59,282 nucleotides of DNA from Firmicutes bacterium UBA1702 (lineage in GTDB: Bacteria > Bacillota > Clostridia > Peptostreptococcales > Anaerovoracaceae): positions 1 to 59,282 of the forward strand of contig DCJK01000017.1 of the NCBI GenBank assembly GCA_002320005.1, read 5' to 3'. Shown one piece after another: positions 1-8,723 of this stretch. The translations under genes were made by a program, and so were the position numbers. How positions within the stretch are numbered: the stretch's first letter is position 1; every line of letters begins with the position of its first letter. Below the pieces are notes generated by a model. The model did not search any database. It was not told where the DNA came from and saw nothing but the letters and a program-made list of their open reading frames with translations.

Positions 1-143
1 CCAACTGTCAAACTCGGGATTATATCTCAAAACCCTTCCGTTGTAAATAATACTTTTTTAAATGCAATTTTAAATCTCCTATGTCAAACCTCTGATATTT
101 TTGTAATGATTCTTTGAAAAAGCTCCTGTATTGACAGCAGTAC

Positions 144-172
144 TTGATATATTGAAAGAATAAGGTTATAAT
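144..172 (+). promoter_or_regulatory. Sigma-A type promoter of rodA
   Basis: TTGATA (144-149) and TATAAT (167-172) are separated by exactly 17 bases and lie 35 bases before the rodA start. An AAAGGA ribosome binding site follows at 192-197. The rest of the first 207 bases is AT-rich and shows no gene. Confidence 0.75.
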
Positions 173-207
173 TATTACAATAACCACTTTAAAAGGATAA
201 TTTTGGA

Positions 208-1314
208 ATGAAGAAATTTTTTGAACCGCTCAAGATGGCGGATAAACTTATATTTATTTTTGTAGGTCTCCTTGGATGCCTGAGCCTCCTCATGCTGGAG
301 AGCACGGTTTACGATGGAGGCTTTGTTCTTGACAGGGTCGTCATCGTTCAGGCCGCATCCTATATCATAGGTTTTTTCGCCATGGTGGCTGTTCTGCACT
401 TTGAATACTCCATGTTTGTAGGCATGAACAAGTTTTTGTATATTATAGCGGTAGTCTTTCTTCTCTCGGTGTATATTCCGGGACTGGGAGTTGAGCTTTA
501 CAGTTCAAGGGCCTGGATCAATCTGGGCTTCACCACGCTGCAGCCTTCCGAATTTGTGAAGATACTGTTTATTCTTATCATGGCCGACTATCTTTCCGTA
601 CACAGAGAAGACATACGTAAATTCCGAGGTGTACTTATGGCCGGTCTTTACGCTTTGCCGATAATAGTCATAGTCCTTAAAGAGGATTTGGGAAGTGCTC
701 TTGTTTATATGGTGGTATGGCTTTTCATGGTTTTCTTTGCCGGCATAGACTACAAGGTTCTGTTAAAATCAATCATAGCTGCAATAGCAGCAATTCCGGT
801 AGTTTACAACTTTCTCGGTGATTACCAGAAAGATCGTATAGAAGCATTTCTTCACCCTGATAATCTCAGCCTTCCGGGCAACTATCAGGTATGGCAGTCC
901 AAGGTGGCCATCGGTTCCGGCGGCTTCTTCGGAAAAGGTCTTTTTAACGGAACTCAGAAGGAACTGGACTTTATCCCTGTTCAGCAATCTGACTTTATTT
1001 TTTCTGTTGTTGTCGAAGAACTTGGCTTCATAGGCGGCTTCCTGGTTATCCTTCTGTATAGTGGCCTTATGTACCGCTTTATTGTTGCTATAAGAGAAGC
1101 TCTCGATCTGCATGGTGCACTTATAGTAACCGGCTTTACTGCAATGTTCCTTTTCCAGATATTTGAAAATATCGCTATGACTCTGGGCGTAATGCCTGTT
1201 ACGGGGATCACGCTTCCTCTTCTTTCAGGCGGGGGTACCTCAGTGATTGCCAGTCTCATGTCCATAGGCTTTATCTTAAATGTGAGAATCAACAGTAAAC
1301 CAATAAGATTCTGA
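208..1314 (+). CDS. rodA: RodA/FtsW-family peptidoglycan glycosyltransferase (SEDS)
   Basis: This 368-residue multi-pass membrane protein belongs to the SEDS family, which polymerises lipid II into glycan strands with a partner class B PBP. About ten hydrophobic segments are visible. The family signatures LQPSEFVK (about residues 111-118), the KEDLGSAL stretch (about 152-159) and the C-terminal LPLLSGGGTS are all present; LPLLSGGG is typical of RodA rather than FtsW. The gene stands alone with its own promoter and a terminator, and no mreBCD genes are in view, so the elongation role is inferred from the sequence. A second SEDS gene, ftsW, lies in the dcw cluster. SpoVE-like use in sporulation is possible but less likely. 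Confidence 0.88.
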   Translation: MKKFFEPLKMADKLIFIFVGLLGCLSLLMLESTVYDGGFVLDRVVIVQAASYIIGFFAMVAVLHFEYSMFVGMNKFLYIIAVVFLLSVYIPGLGVELYSSRAWINLGFTTLQPSEFVKILFILIMADYLSVHREDIRKFRGVLMAGLYALPIIVIVLKEDLGSALVYMVVWLFMVFFAGIDYKVLLKSIIAAIAAIPVVYNFLGDYQKDRIEAFLHPDNLSLPGNYQVWQSKVAIGSGGFFGKGLFNGTQKELDFIPVQQSDFIFSVVVEELGFIGGFLVILLYSGLMYRFIVAIREALDLHGALIVTGFTAMFLFQIFENIAMTLGVMPVTGITLPLLSGGGTSVIASLMSIGFILNVRINSKPIRF

Positions 1315-1356
1315 TTTTCTTATAGCCGGCTCTTCCCGGCAATATAACGATATGCA

Positions 1357-1386
1357 AAAACGCTGTCACTTTAGCGACAGCGTTTT
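1357..1386. terminator. Bidirectional intrinsic terminator between rodA and the ECF operon
   Basis: An 11-bp perfect stem (1357-1367 paired with 1376-1386) with an 8-base loop has a T run on one side and an A run on the other. It can stop rodA from the left and the minus-strand ECF operon from the right. Confidence 0.85.
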
Positions 1387-1399
1387 ATATTTATCCGGT

Positions 1400-2281
1400 C
1401 TATACTTCATTTATGAGTCTCTTGTATTTCAGCTCGCCTGCTATCTGAAGTATCATGGGCAGGAGAAGTAAAGCGGCATATGCTGCATAAAACAAATACG
1501 ATAACGGTGTAACATCGTTCATTATTATTTTAGGATCATAATAGATTCCTGTCTGATCCAAAGCCCAGCCCGCTCCGGTTATGGTAAGGAGCAGGAAGAT
1601 TGTCACAACGAAACTTCTGTCTCGATTGTCGAATCTGTAAATGGAAAAAGCCGTTCTGCCCTTCAGTGAATATCCTCTACATTTCATTGACTGCGCACTC
1701 TCCACAAAATTCTCCAGGACCCAGGTAATCAGCACTGATATAAGCCTGCATGCATTTTTAAATCTCATAAAAAGGCTTCCCTGAGAGGGGCTCATGCCGA
1801 TTCCTTTTTGTGCCGTATTTATGCGCCCGGCATATTTTTTTATCCTCGGTGCACTCCTCAGTACAATTGATAAAAAAAGAGAAAGCTTCGGTGAAATCTT
1901 ACCAAAGAGGTAAACCACCTTATCTGATGAGAACACTGCAAACACGCATGACATATACATTATTACAGATGCAGCAATCACTCCTATGACCAGTCCGTAT
2001 ATCACTGATTCCAATGTTATCTCATTTCCTATAAAGTTCTGTCTGATATTTGTTACTCCAAAATGATTATAGGAGGAATAAATCAGACTGTACAACACAA
2101 TAAAAGGTATAAGACACAGGTTAAAAATCAGAGCTTTTTTGCCGTTGAGCTTGACTGAATATGCAAAGGCACACACATAGCTTACTGCTACGAATACAGG
2201 ATGATTAAAGCTTAAAGCAAGACCTATGGCTGATACGAAATATATCAGATTTATGGCTGGATGGTAACTGTCAAATCTCAT
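1400..2281 (-). CDS. ECF transporter T component, second copy (EcfT-like)
   Basis: This 293-residue membrane protein is of the EcfT/CbiQ type, the transmembrane coupling subunit that links the ATPases to the substrate-binding S component. It has hydrophobic segments at both ends and a basic central part. The SMKCRGYS motif, a coupling-helix arginine motif, lies around residues 199-206. It is the last gene of the riboswitch-controlled operon; its ATG overlaps the S-component stop (ATGA), which indicates translational coupling. It is a distant paralogue of the T component at 4646-5542, sharing the RGY and SIYRFD(S/N)RD stretches. Two T genes in one ECF operon is unusual. Confidence 0.85.
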   Translation of the reverse strand: MRFDSYHPAINLIYFVSAIGLALSFNHPVFVAVSYVCAFAYSVKLNGKKALIFNLCLIPFIVLYSLIYSSYNHFGVTNIRQNFIGNEITLESVIYGLVIGVIAASVIMYMSCVFAVFSSDKVVYLFGKISPKLSLFLSIVLRSAPRIKKYAGRINTAQKGIGMSPSQGSLFMRFKNACRLISVLITWVLENFVESAQSMKCRGYSLKGRTAFSIYRFDNRDRSFVVTIFLLLTITGAGWALDQTGIYYDPKIIMNDVTPLSYLFYAAYAALLLLPMILQIAGELKYKRLINEV

Positions 2282-3012
2282 GGCTGCATCATCCCGTACT
2301 TTATCTTGATTCTGTTAAGTTTTTCCATAATTGGTTTGGTAAGCAGCAGAACGCAGAGGAATACTGCAACACCCTGACTCACATTTACAGGAATTCCTGA
2401 TATGTATACGGCCAGAGCCGAGGAAGTGTTTACAACATTAGCCATTGTGAATATCGCACATGTATCAAGTATCGGTCCCACCATTATAACCATCAGTACA
2501 AATCCTATAATTGCATCTCTAAGCGGTGTTTTTTCAGAAAGTATTCCTTTTTTTGCCATGATTCCTGCCACAAATCCCAGCAATCCATATGAAAACATCT
2601 GCCATGGTGTCCACGGTCCCTGCCCGAAAATTATATCGCTGACTATCATGCTGAGAGCACCTGTCATAAAGCCTGCCTGCGGTCCGAAAGCCATGGCCGT
2701 TATCATTACAATTCCGCCAATAGGCTTAAAGTTATTTATTGCTATAAACGCAGCTCTTGACACTACTGCAATTGCGCACATTACAGCAAGTGTCACCAGT
2801 TCTCTGGCCTGAGGTTTCCTGTTTTCGAATCCGGCGAAGAAAGGCAGCATGGAATATATCATAATGAGAACGCTGGCTACGTAATATTTGCGATCTCCCA
2901 GATACCAGGATATTCCCACGGTAAGCGGTATCAGCACTGCTATTACGATCAGTGATACCCAGAAGCTCTTTCCTCGTTTTTTCTTTCCTGAATTTATCTG
3001 TTCATTTTGCAT
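2278..3012 (-). CDS. ECF transporter S component, probably for cobalamin or a corrinoid (CbrT-like)
   Basis: This 244-residue integral membrane protein begins with a short basic tail and has about seven hydrophobic segments. The segment around residues 95-150 contains FKPIGG, FGPQAG and GQGPWTPWQM, characteristic of S components in the cobalamin/queuosine-like group. S components bind the vitamin and are energised by EcfT plus EcfA. Cobalamin specificity is inferred mainly from the cobalamin riboswitch at 6911-7063 and the DUF4430 gene in the same operon; the sequence alone does not prove the substrate. The start overlaps the end of the ATPase gene by 19 bases. A corrinoid precursor or an unrelated vitamin are alternatives. 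Confidence 0.78.
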   Translation of the reverse strand: MQNEQINSGKKKRGKSFWVSLIVIAVLIPLTVGISWYLGDRKYYVASVLIMIYSMLPFFAGFENRKPQARELVTLAVMCAIAVVSRAAFIAINNFKPIGGIVMITAMAFGPQAGFMTGALSMIVSDIIFGQGPWTPWQMFSYGLLGFVAGIMAKKGILSEKTPLRDAIIGFVLMVIMVGPILDTCAIFTMANVVNTSSALAVYISGIPVNVSQGVAVFLCVLLLTKPIMEKLNRIKIKYGMMQP

Positions 3013-4673
3013 AACTCTATCACATCCTCATTGGTAATTGCATTTTCAAATACATGGCGGCTCATGCGATTTGCAGCAGTGGTGTAAAAGCTGTTCTGTG
3101 AGAAAAATCTGTTAGGCGTATTGGTGGTTATCACGTTTCCGTCAAAGAACATCCCGACAAAATCAGCGTACTTTGCGCAGAACTCAACATCATGAGATAC
3201 CATCAGAATTGTTACACCTCTCTCCTTCAGCCTGTTAAGTATCTCAGCGAACTTAAGTTTAAAGAAATTATCTATTCCCTTGGTAGGTTCATCAAGGAGC
3301 AGAATCTTCGGTTCCGTCAGAAGTACTTTAGCCAAAGCTGCACGCTGCTGTTCGCCCCCCGAAAGATCATAAGGGTGACTTTCCAGAAGGTGGAGAATAT
3401 CACAGATTTCTGCAGTTTCTTTTACTTTGCTTTCCTTTTCTTCACTGCTGAATCTTCCGTCAGGAATCATTTCGGCCAGGTCCTCTCCTACCGTCTTTTT
3501 GACAAACAGGCTCTGGGGATCCTGAGGCAGCATGGCCAGATTACCTTTAAAAAGTTCTGCAGAATTATACTTTTCAATGCGTTTTCCATCTATCAGAACC
3601 TGACCTCTGTATGGTCTGCATATATTGCAGATTGCCTTAAGCGTAGTGGATTTTCCTGTGCCGTTTCCTCCCACTATGGCAAAAATGCTCTCCTTAGGCA
3701 CCTTCAGATTTACTCCTTTAAGCACATCCGGTGCCTCTTTCTCGTATCTGAACCACAATTCTTTCAATATTATTGCAGGAGTTCCCACGTCATCCATATC
3801 CGCCTCTTTTTTTACCAGAGAGGTGACTTTCATTTCTTTATCTTGCAGCACGTCGCTAAGCCAGTTTCGGCCTTCACGCACCGTCAGAGGACATTCCAGC
3901 TCGTTATCAACTCCATAGTATATCTGAACAGGAGAAGGCATGGCCGCAAACATCTCGTTATGCTGTTCCTTAAGATATGCGCCTATGGCATGAGGTTCAT
4001 CATCGGCTATGATCTTGCCGTCCTCCATGACCACAACTCTGTCAGATGCGTGAAATATGTCTTCCAGCCTGTGCTCAGTTATAATGACCGTTGTGCCCAG
4101 TTCCAGATTTATTTTTCTCACTGTATTAAGAAAGTCGGTTGCTGCAATGGGGTCAAGCTGGCTGGTAGGTTCGTCAAGAATAAGAACCGTAGGCTGCATG
4201 GCCATGATGGATGCCAGGTTCAGAAGCTGTTTCTGTCCTCCCGAAAGTTCCGAAACGTTTTTGTGGAACCAGCTTTGTATTCCGAAATAGCTGGCCATTT
4301 CGGCAACTCTCAGCCTTATGGTCTTCTGATCCATTCCAAGGCTTTCAAGTCCAAAAGCGAGCTCATGCCACACCTTGTCTGTAACTATCTGATTGTCAGG
4401 ATTCTGCATCACATATCCTATCTTAGAGGACTGCTGTCTGAGATCCACCTCTGAAAGAGGCTTTCCTTCAAATAAAATTTCCCCGGAAACATCACCGTGG
4501 GGAGTCAGCACGCTTTTAAGGTGCTTTAAAAGGGTGGTTTTTCCGCTTCCGCTTTTTCCGCAAACGGTAACATATTCTCCTCTTTCTATTTTTAAATTGA
4601 CATCTGACAGCGCCGTTTTTCCTCCGGAAGTCGGATAAGTGAATGTCAGATTTTTGATCTCAAAATGCGCCAT
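2994..4673 (-). CDS. Fused two-domain ECF ATP-binding protein (EcfA1-EcfA2)
   Basis: The 559 residues contain two complete ABC ATPase domains in tandem. Domain 1 has Walker A GKSGSGKTT (about 39-47), signature LSGGQ (about 143-147) and Walker B LILDEP (about 164-169). Domain 2 has GGNGTGKST (about 335-343), LSGGE (about 437-441) and ILLLDEP (about 457-463). A linker of roughly 60 residues separates them. Such fusions drive dedicated ECF importers, as in YkoD-type systems. The gene overlaps its neighbours on both sides by 28 and 19 bases, so the operon is tightly coupled. All catalytic motifs look intact. Confidence 0.92.
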   Translation of the reverse strand: MAHFEIKNLTFTYPTSGGKTALSDVNLKIERGEYVTVCGKSGSGKTTLLKHLKSVLTPHGDVSGEILFEGKPLSEVDLRQQSSKIGYVMQNPDNQIVTDKVWHELAFGLESLGMDQKTIRLRVAEMASYFGIQSWFHKNVSELSGGQKQLLNLASIMAMQPTVLILDEPTSQLDPIAATDFLNTVRKINLELGTTVIITEHRLEDIFHASDRVVVMEDGKIIADDEPHAIGAYLKEQHNEMFAAMPSPVQIYYGVDNELECPLTVREGRNWLSDVLQDKEMKVTSLVKKEADMDDVGTPAIILKELWFRYEKEAPDVLKGVNLKVPKESIFAIVGGNGTGKSTTLKAICNICRPYRGQVLIDGKRIEKYNSAELFKGNLAMLPQDPQSLFVKKTVGEDLAEMIPDGRFSSEEKESKVKETAEICDILHLLESHPYDLSGGEQQRAALAKVLLTEPKILLLDEPTKGIDNFFKLKFAEILNRLKERGVTILMVSHDVEFCAKYADFVGMFFDGNVITTNTPNRFFSQNSFYTTAANRMSRHVFENAITNEDVIELCKMNR

Positions 4674-5542
4674 GTTATTGCCTCCGTAATGTTTAAAACA
4701 GTTGGTATAGACAGAAAAATAAAATAAGCAGCCAGGCCTGCAGCTGTATACATGTTATCAAACCATGAGATGAACAATGCAGGTGTATATACTGCTTTTG
4801 CTCCTCCCATTATTCCGCAAACCAGAACCACGGCAACCAGAATGCACATTATTGCCAGCAGTGCTTTGTCACGGCTATCGAATCTGTATATTGAGAAGCT
4901 GCTTCTTGGGCCGCTTCCGTATCCTCTGCTTCTCATGCTGTCAGCTGTAACTATGCCGCCCTCCAGGGCCCATGTGGTCAATGTTGATAATATAGTCATT
5001 CCGTTCCGGATTTTTTCTTTTTTTGTTCCTGAACTTCCTGCCTTTCCGATGCACTTCCTTGCAGCTGTAATCTGTTCTGCTTTTCTCCTGAAATTAGGCA
5101 CCAGTCTCATTATCATAGAAAGCACCAGTGATACGGCAGGAGCCGCCTTGCCGAATATATACAGGAACTTATCACTGGTCATAACAGAGTTGTATGATGC
5201 GAACCATGTCATCATGGATACAAACATAGCTGCTATGGCCATTCCGTAAAACAAAGCTTCCAGTGTATATGGTCTTCCTCCGAAATATGTAAACAATATG
5301 TGCTCTCCATATGTGTTAAAAAGAGGATTTACTACTGAAAGAAGTATAAACAGCGGCAGCATGCCAAAAAGAAGCCTGAAGCCTCTTGCTCCGCGAACTG
5401 TAATATGGTAAGCAAAAGCAAGAAGAAAGGAACATACCAGGAATGCAGGATGGACAAAAAACATCCCGAAAACCACCGCTCCTATGAAAAATAAAAATGT
5501 TATCAGCGGATTATATCCGGAAAAAGTATCTTTATTCTCCAT
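4646..5542 (-). CDS. ECF transporter T component, first copy (EcfT-like)
   Basis: This 298-residue membrane protein of the EcfT/CbiQ family has four to six hydrophobic segments and a cytoplasmic region with two arginine motifs (AARKCIG around 156-162 and SMRSRGYG around 203-210) of the kind that contact the ATPase grooves. It has a strong AAGGAG ribosome binding site and directly follows the FecR/DUF4430 gene. It is more hydrophobic and better matched to the family than the second T gene at 1400-2281. Whether the two T proteins form one complex or serve alternative S components cannot be read from the sequence. Confidence 0.87.
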   Translation of the reverse strand: MENKDTFSGYNPLITFLFFIGAVVFGMFFVHPAFLVCSFLLAFAYHITVRGARGFRLLFGMLPLFILLSVVNPLFNTYGEHILFTYFGGRPYTLEALFYGMAIAAMFVSMMTWFASYNSVMTSDKFLYIFGKAAPAVSLVLSMIMRLVPNFRRKAEQITAARKCIGKAGSSGTKKEKIRNGMTILSTLTTWALEGGIVTADSMRSRGYGSGPRSSFSIYRFDSRDKALLAIMCILVAVVLVCGIMGGAKAVYTPALFISWFDNMYTAAGLAAYFIFLSIPTVLNITEAITWRILRSKI

Positions 5543-5557
5543 TATATCTCCTTAAGT

Positions 5558-6790
5558 CTATTTCACATCGCCTTGAGAGCAGCTGTAGCAGAATACTATC
5601 ACATCCCCATCCTTAAGACGATAATTGGATGCGCCATAGTCCGGGAACCAGCCGTTTACTTTGTACAGCCATCCCGATGTGTTTCCGCAATCATACTCGT
5701 AAAGGTTGTTTATTCCCTGCACATAGCTGGTACCATAGGCAGAGCTTGCCTTATACTCAAGCTGTATTCCTCTGCTGCTGCAGGCTCTCTTGAGGATATC
5801 AAAAGCAGTCTCTCCCTGAGTAAATTTTACCTCTGTGGTTCTCAATATCACCCCATCTGAAGGTACATATCCCTCTTTTCCGGCCTTAAGCTTTTCCATG
5901 TTATTCAGAATCGTGTCGCATCTTATTTCTATAGTACAGCTCAAAGTTTTACTGTCTGCAGGCGGCAATGCTTCATCTGAATCTGATGAGGAGGAACTTT
6001 CCTGGTGGTTTACGCTGTTCTGAGGAGTCTTCTCATTTTCCGAGTCTGATATTGCCTCCGAACTTTGACTCTCCTGTGCAGCCTTATCTGCCTCCTTCTG
6101 CCTGTCTTCCATAATCTTTTTAAGTTCTTTTTCATTAAAGCAGAGTTTTCCCTCACCGGATTTTTCTATGGCTCTTTCTATGGCAAAATTGCTTAAATAT
6201 TCAGCTTTAAGGCTGTCCACCTCGCCTTTATCTCCTGATATGCTTATTTTCTGTCCTGATTTGACCTCAATTTCAGTTTCGCCTGAAATCGCTTTTATTT
6301 TCCCGCTCAGCACATTCAATTCACCTGAGCCGGTTCTCGAGCTTGCAGAGAAAACAGCTCCTTCACTTTCGATCATGAAGTTTTGAAGTTCAAGAATCCT
6401 GCAGGAAGAACTTGTGTCTGACACTACAAATATTTCTCCGGAGTCAAGAGACGTCAAAGCTTTCTCCTCTTCCAATGATGTGATTCTAAGCTGAGTGTTT
6501 TCGTTAAGAAATATGGTGCTGCCTTTCAGCAGTAATTCCGCCTCCGCTTTATCCTTGGTTCTGACAATATCTCCTTCCTCAAGAACCATATCTTTTTCCA
6601 GGTTAAAGGATACGCCTCTCCTTTCCAGTGTGGAAACTCCTGTTTTTTCAATACATACAGCCTCTGCTTCTTCCGGTGCGGCAGAGCCTCCTCTGATGCT
6701 GATTACAGCAGCGGAACCTGCGCATATTATGGCAAGTATAACAATCACCATTACGGCGTTTAATATTTTTTTCTTTTTCTTTGTTTCCAT
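5558..6790 (-). CDS. Membrane-anchored FecR-like/DUF4430 protein, candidate cobalamin-binding protein
   Basis: The 410 residues run as follows: lysine-rich start, one membrane anchor (about 9-31), a FecR-like beta region (about 45-190), a charged helical stretch (about 205-240), a Ser-rich linker (about 241-280), and a DUF4430 domain (about 284-406). The DUF4430 part shows CTIEIRCDTILNN, YVPSDGVIL, GETAFD, GWLYKVNGWFP and LKDGDVI. DUF4430 is related to the C-terminal domain of transcobalamin and intrinsic factor. As first gene of the ECF operon behind a cobalamin riboswitch, it is inferred to hold corrinoid outside the membrane for the importer. It is a clear paralogue of the protein at 8786-10096. 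A GGAG site precedes the ATG. Confidence 0.85.
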   Translation of the reverse strand: METKKKKKILNAVMVIVILAIICAGSAAVISIRGGSAAPEEAEAVCIEKTGVSTLERRGVSFNLEKDMVLEEGDIVRTKDKAEAELLLKGSTIFLNENTQLRITSLEEEKALTSLDSGEIFVVSDTSSSCRILELQNFMIESEGAVFSASSRTGSGELNVLSGKIKAISGETEIEVKSGQKISISGDKGEVDSLKAEYLSNFAIERAIEKSGEGKLCFNEKELKKIMEDRQKEADKAAQESQSSEAISDSENEKTPQNSVNHQESSSSSDSDEALPPADSKTLSCTIEIRCDTILNNMEKLKAGKEGYVPSDGVILRTTEVKFTQGETAFDILKRACSSRGIQLEYKASSAYGTSYVQGINNLYEYDCGNTSGWLYKVNGWFPDYGASNYRLKDGDVIVFCYSCSQGDVK

Positions 6791-6800
6791 CTTATCTCCG

Positions 6801-6835
6801 CAAAAACAAAAAGCACACTCTGAGGTTGTGTGCTT
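6801..6835 (-). terminator. Riboswitch-controlled terminator of the ECF operon
   Basis: In the minus-strand reading, AAGCACAC pairs with GTGTGCTT (6811-6818 and 6828-6835) and is followed by a U-rich tract (6801-6810). It lies between the cobalamin aptamer and the first gene, so it is the likely off-state of the switch. Confidence 0.8.
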
Positions 6836-6910
6836 AAATGGTGTAAATTATATCTACGCTATTATACGTTTATAATCCTCGCCTCACCCCAGAAGACTTG
6901 ATAAACACAG

Positions 6911-7063
6911 CAAAGCAGGTCTACCGACTTAATCTTAACCTACCGGGATGCCTTCCCGAAACCTTCGGCTTCAGTGGCTTGCATTTCTAATGCCAATCCT
7001 TTCGCAGATATCACGGTTGCTGAGACACAGTGCCGGAATTTAACCGGCTTCCGAGATGCTTTG
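6911..7063 (-). promoter_or_regulatory. Cobalamin riboswitch 1 (ECF operon)
   Basis: Read on the minus strand, the segment carries the B12-box pattern: GCCGGTTAAATTCCGGCACT, then CAGCAACCGTGATA, AGCCACTG, GGGAAGGC and finally AGTCGGTAGACCTG. A P1 stem closes it (6911-6917 with 7057-7063). Its core differs at only about five positions from riboswitch 2. High cobalamin is expected to favour the terminator at 6801-6835 and stop ECF operon expression. Confidence 0.93.
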
Positions 7064-7076
7064 TCATATATTATAT

Positions 7077-7105
7077 ATTTTACAACATTATATCGCATAT
7101 GTCAA
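7077..7105 (-). promoter_or_regulatory. Promoter of the ECF operon
   Basis: On the minus strand TTGACA (7100-7105) is followed after 17 bases by TAAAAT (7077-7082). Transcription would start just before the riboswitch P1 stem. Confidence 0.8.
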
Positions 7106-7127
7106 ATATCCCTGCTTTATATCGTAC

Positions 7128-7177
7128 AAAAAGAACTACCGCTGAAACTGATTTTACAGTCATATTCAGCGGCAGTT
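7128..7177 (-). terminator. Terminator of the alpha/alpha-barrel gene
   Basis: On the minus strand a 13-bp stem (7165-7177 paired with 7134-7146, with one G-U pair) is followed by a U-rich tract (7128-7133). It ends the unit starting at 8386 and insulates it from the ECF promoter. Confidence 0.82.
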
Positions 7178-7189
7178 TTATATCTTAGT

Positions 7190-8386
7190 TTATTTTTCTT
7201 CTTTCTTTGATACTGCAAAGGCTGCAGCTGCTCCTGCTATGGCAAGGGCTGTTATCCACATTACAAGGCTCTGATTATCTGCTGTATTTGGAACATCAGT
7301 TTTGCTGCCTTCGTCAGCTGTGCCGTTTCCGGTATTCTCTCCGCCTTGTCCTTCTTCATCGGTACTTTCATACAGATCTGTCATGTCGAAAAGAGCAGTT
7401 TTTCCGCTGACATATCTGTCATAAGCCGCCAGAGCATAATATGCCTGCGCAGTCGCATAATTGTCAACATCTGTAGCTCCTACACTTCCTGTAAATGCTC
7501 CTCCATCTAATGCATATTGAAGAAGTCCGTCCATAATGTTCTTTCCATCTTTTATGAATCTTGCGTCCTTATCAACATCCACTCCTGCGGCTGTGAGTGC
7601 CACTACAGCCTGCGCTGTTGTGTATACGCTAGGGAATTCATCTGTTCCCCAGATGTAAGGGAACTCGCCGGTCTCCATCTGCTTTCCGCTTAGGAAGTTT
7701 ACAGCCCTATCCAATGCAGCTTTTACTTTTGCATCGTCTTTATATTTTGCCAATGCCTGAACTGCAATCATAGTCATATCTGTATCTGAAGACGTTGAAG
7801 TAGGGTCCCAATGCCATCCTCCATCCGCAATCTGTTTTTCCAGAATAAGATTTACCAGCTTTTCTCTTGTCACACTGTCAGAAGTGTCACTTCCTGCAGG
7901 TATTTCATAATCATTTGAATCAAATGCCAGCAGCGCATACATTGCTGCGTTTATTCCCTGATTCTGTATAAGCTCCATACTGTTGAGCCCTTTAAGCAGG
8001 TTATGTCCGCCAACATCGGTCACATCCTTTCCTATGGAAGTCAGACCGAGAATCATTCGTGCATTGGTGGTAGGTGAATCCATTCTTTCATTTTCGTCTA
8101 TGGCAGCGTCAATGTCGTTAAGCACATTGGTATAATACTGCTGAAATACTTCCTCTGTGCCTTCATACCCGCTGCGTGCAAGTCCCAGAACTATCCACTC
8201 ATATCCAATTGTAGGCGAATTGTTTTCCAAGTAGCTGAGCAGATATGCACCCGTCTCATCGTATGCCTTCTTGAACGCTGCCGCATCTGTGCCTGCAAAG
8301 GCTGCTGCGGTCATGCTGAAGATCAGAACAAATACAAGAAGTACGGATACGATTTTTCTCTTTAAATTTTTCATTTCTTTTTTCAT
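7190..8386 (-). CDS. Secreted alpha/alpha-barrel (prenyltransferase-repeat) protein with sortase-like tail; candidate cobalamin-binding half
   Basis: The 398 residues start with a signal peptide ending in AAAFA (cleavage near 31) and finish with VPNTA (about 365-369), a hydrophobic segment and KKEEK, resembling a wall-sorting signal. The body has repeated helical pairs with ADGGWHWD and DTDMTMIAVQALAKY, typical of the terpene-cyclase/prenyltransferase alpha/alpha fold. No catalytic DxDD or zinc-binding set is evident, so an enzymatic role is unlikely. The N-terminal domain of intrinsic factor and transcobalamin has this same fold. The gene has its own cobalamin riboswitch and sits between two DUF4430 genes, so a corrinoid-binding role is inferred. 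A second ATG at 8374 is an alternative start. Confidence 0.82.
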   Translation of the reverse strand: MKKEMKNLKRKIVSVLLVFVLIFSMTAAAFAGTDAAAFKKAYDETGAYLLSYLENNSPTIGYEWIVLGLARSGYEGTEEVFQQYYTNVLNDIDAAIDENERMDSPTTNARMILGLTSIGKDVTDVGGHNLLKGLNSMELIQNQGINAAMYALLAFDSNDYEIPAGSDTSDSVTREKLVNLILEKQIADGGWHWDPTSTSSDTDMTMIAVQALAKYKDDAKVKAALDRAVNFLSGKQMETGEFPYIWGTDEFPSVYTTAQAVVALTAAGVDVDKDARFIKDGKNIMDGLLQYALDGGAFTGSVGATDVDNYATAQAYYALAAYDRYVSGKTALFDMTDLYESTDEEGQGGENTGNGTADEGSKTDVPNTADNQSLVMWITALAIAGAAAAFAVSKKEEK

Positions 8387-8395
8387 CCTTTCCTC

Positions 8396-8430
8396 TAAAA
8401 TAAAAAGATACTCAAGCCAACTGAGTATCT
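8396..8430 (-). terminator. Riboswitch-controlled terminator of the alpha/alpha-barrel gene
   Basis: On the minus strand a 9-bp perfect stem (8422-8430 with 8406-8414) is followed by a U-rich tract (8396-8405). It sits between aptamer 2 and the start codon, the same layout as in the other two units. Confidence 0.83.
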
Positions 8431-8498
8431 TGTATACAGCAATATCCGGTCATTGAGCAATGACCAAATCACAATCTAACTTCAGAAGACTTGATTTA

Positions 8499-8657
8499 TT
8501 GTCAGACAGGTCTACCGACTTAATCTTAACCTACCGGGATGCCTTCCCAAAACCTGTGGCTTCAGTGGCTTGCATTTCTAATGCCAATCCTTTCGCAGAT
8601 ATCACGGTTGCTGAGGTACAGTGCCGGAATTTAACCGGCTTCCGATTTGTCTGACAA
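8499..8657 (-). promoter_or_regulatory. Cobalamin riboswitch 2 (alpha/alpha-barrel gene)
   Basis: The same conserved B12-box core as riboswitch 1 is present on the minus strand, closed by a 10-bp P1 stem (8499-8508 with 8648-8657). The P1 sequence is unrelated to that of riboswitch 1 although the cores are almost identical, so pairing has been kept while sequence changed. Confidence 0.93.
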
Positions 8658-8666
8658 ATATTTAGT

Positions 8667-8696
8667 TATATATTATACTATCATCGGTTGTGTCAA
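8667..8696 (-). promoter_or_regulatory. Promoter of the alpha/alpha-barrel gene
   Basis: On the minus strand TTGACA (8691-8696) is followed after 18 bases by TATATA (8667-8672); a TATAAT at shorter spacing overlaps. The exact -10 is uncertain. Confidence 0.6.
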
Positions 8697-8723
8697 AAGT
8701 CAACTGCAGCATTTTTCTGTTAT

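Noticed and set aside
3192..4454. Plus-strand open frame of 420 codons
   Set aside because: It lies wholly opposite the fused ABC ATPase gene, whose motifs are intact; it has no ribosome binding site and a composition typical of antisense shadows.
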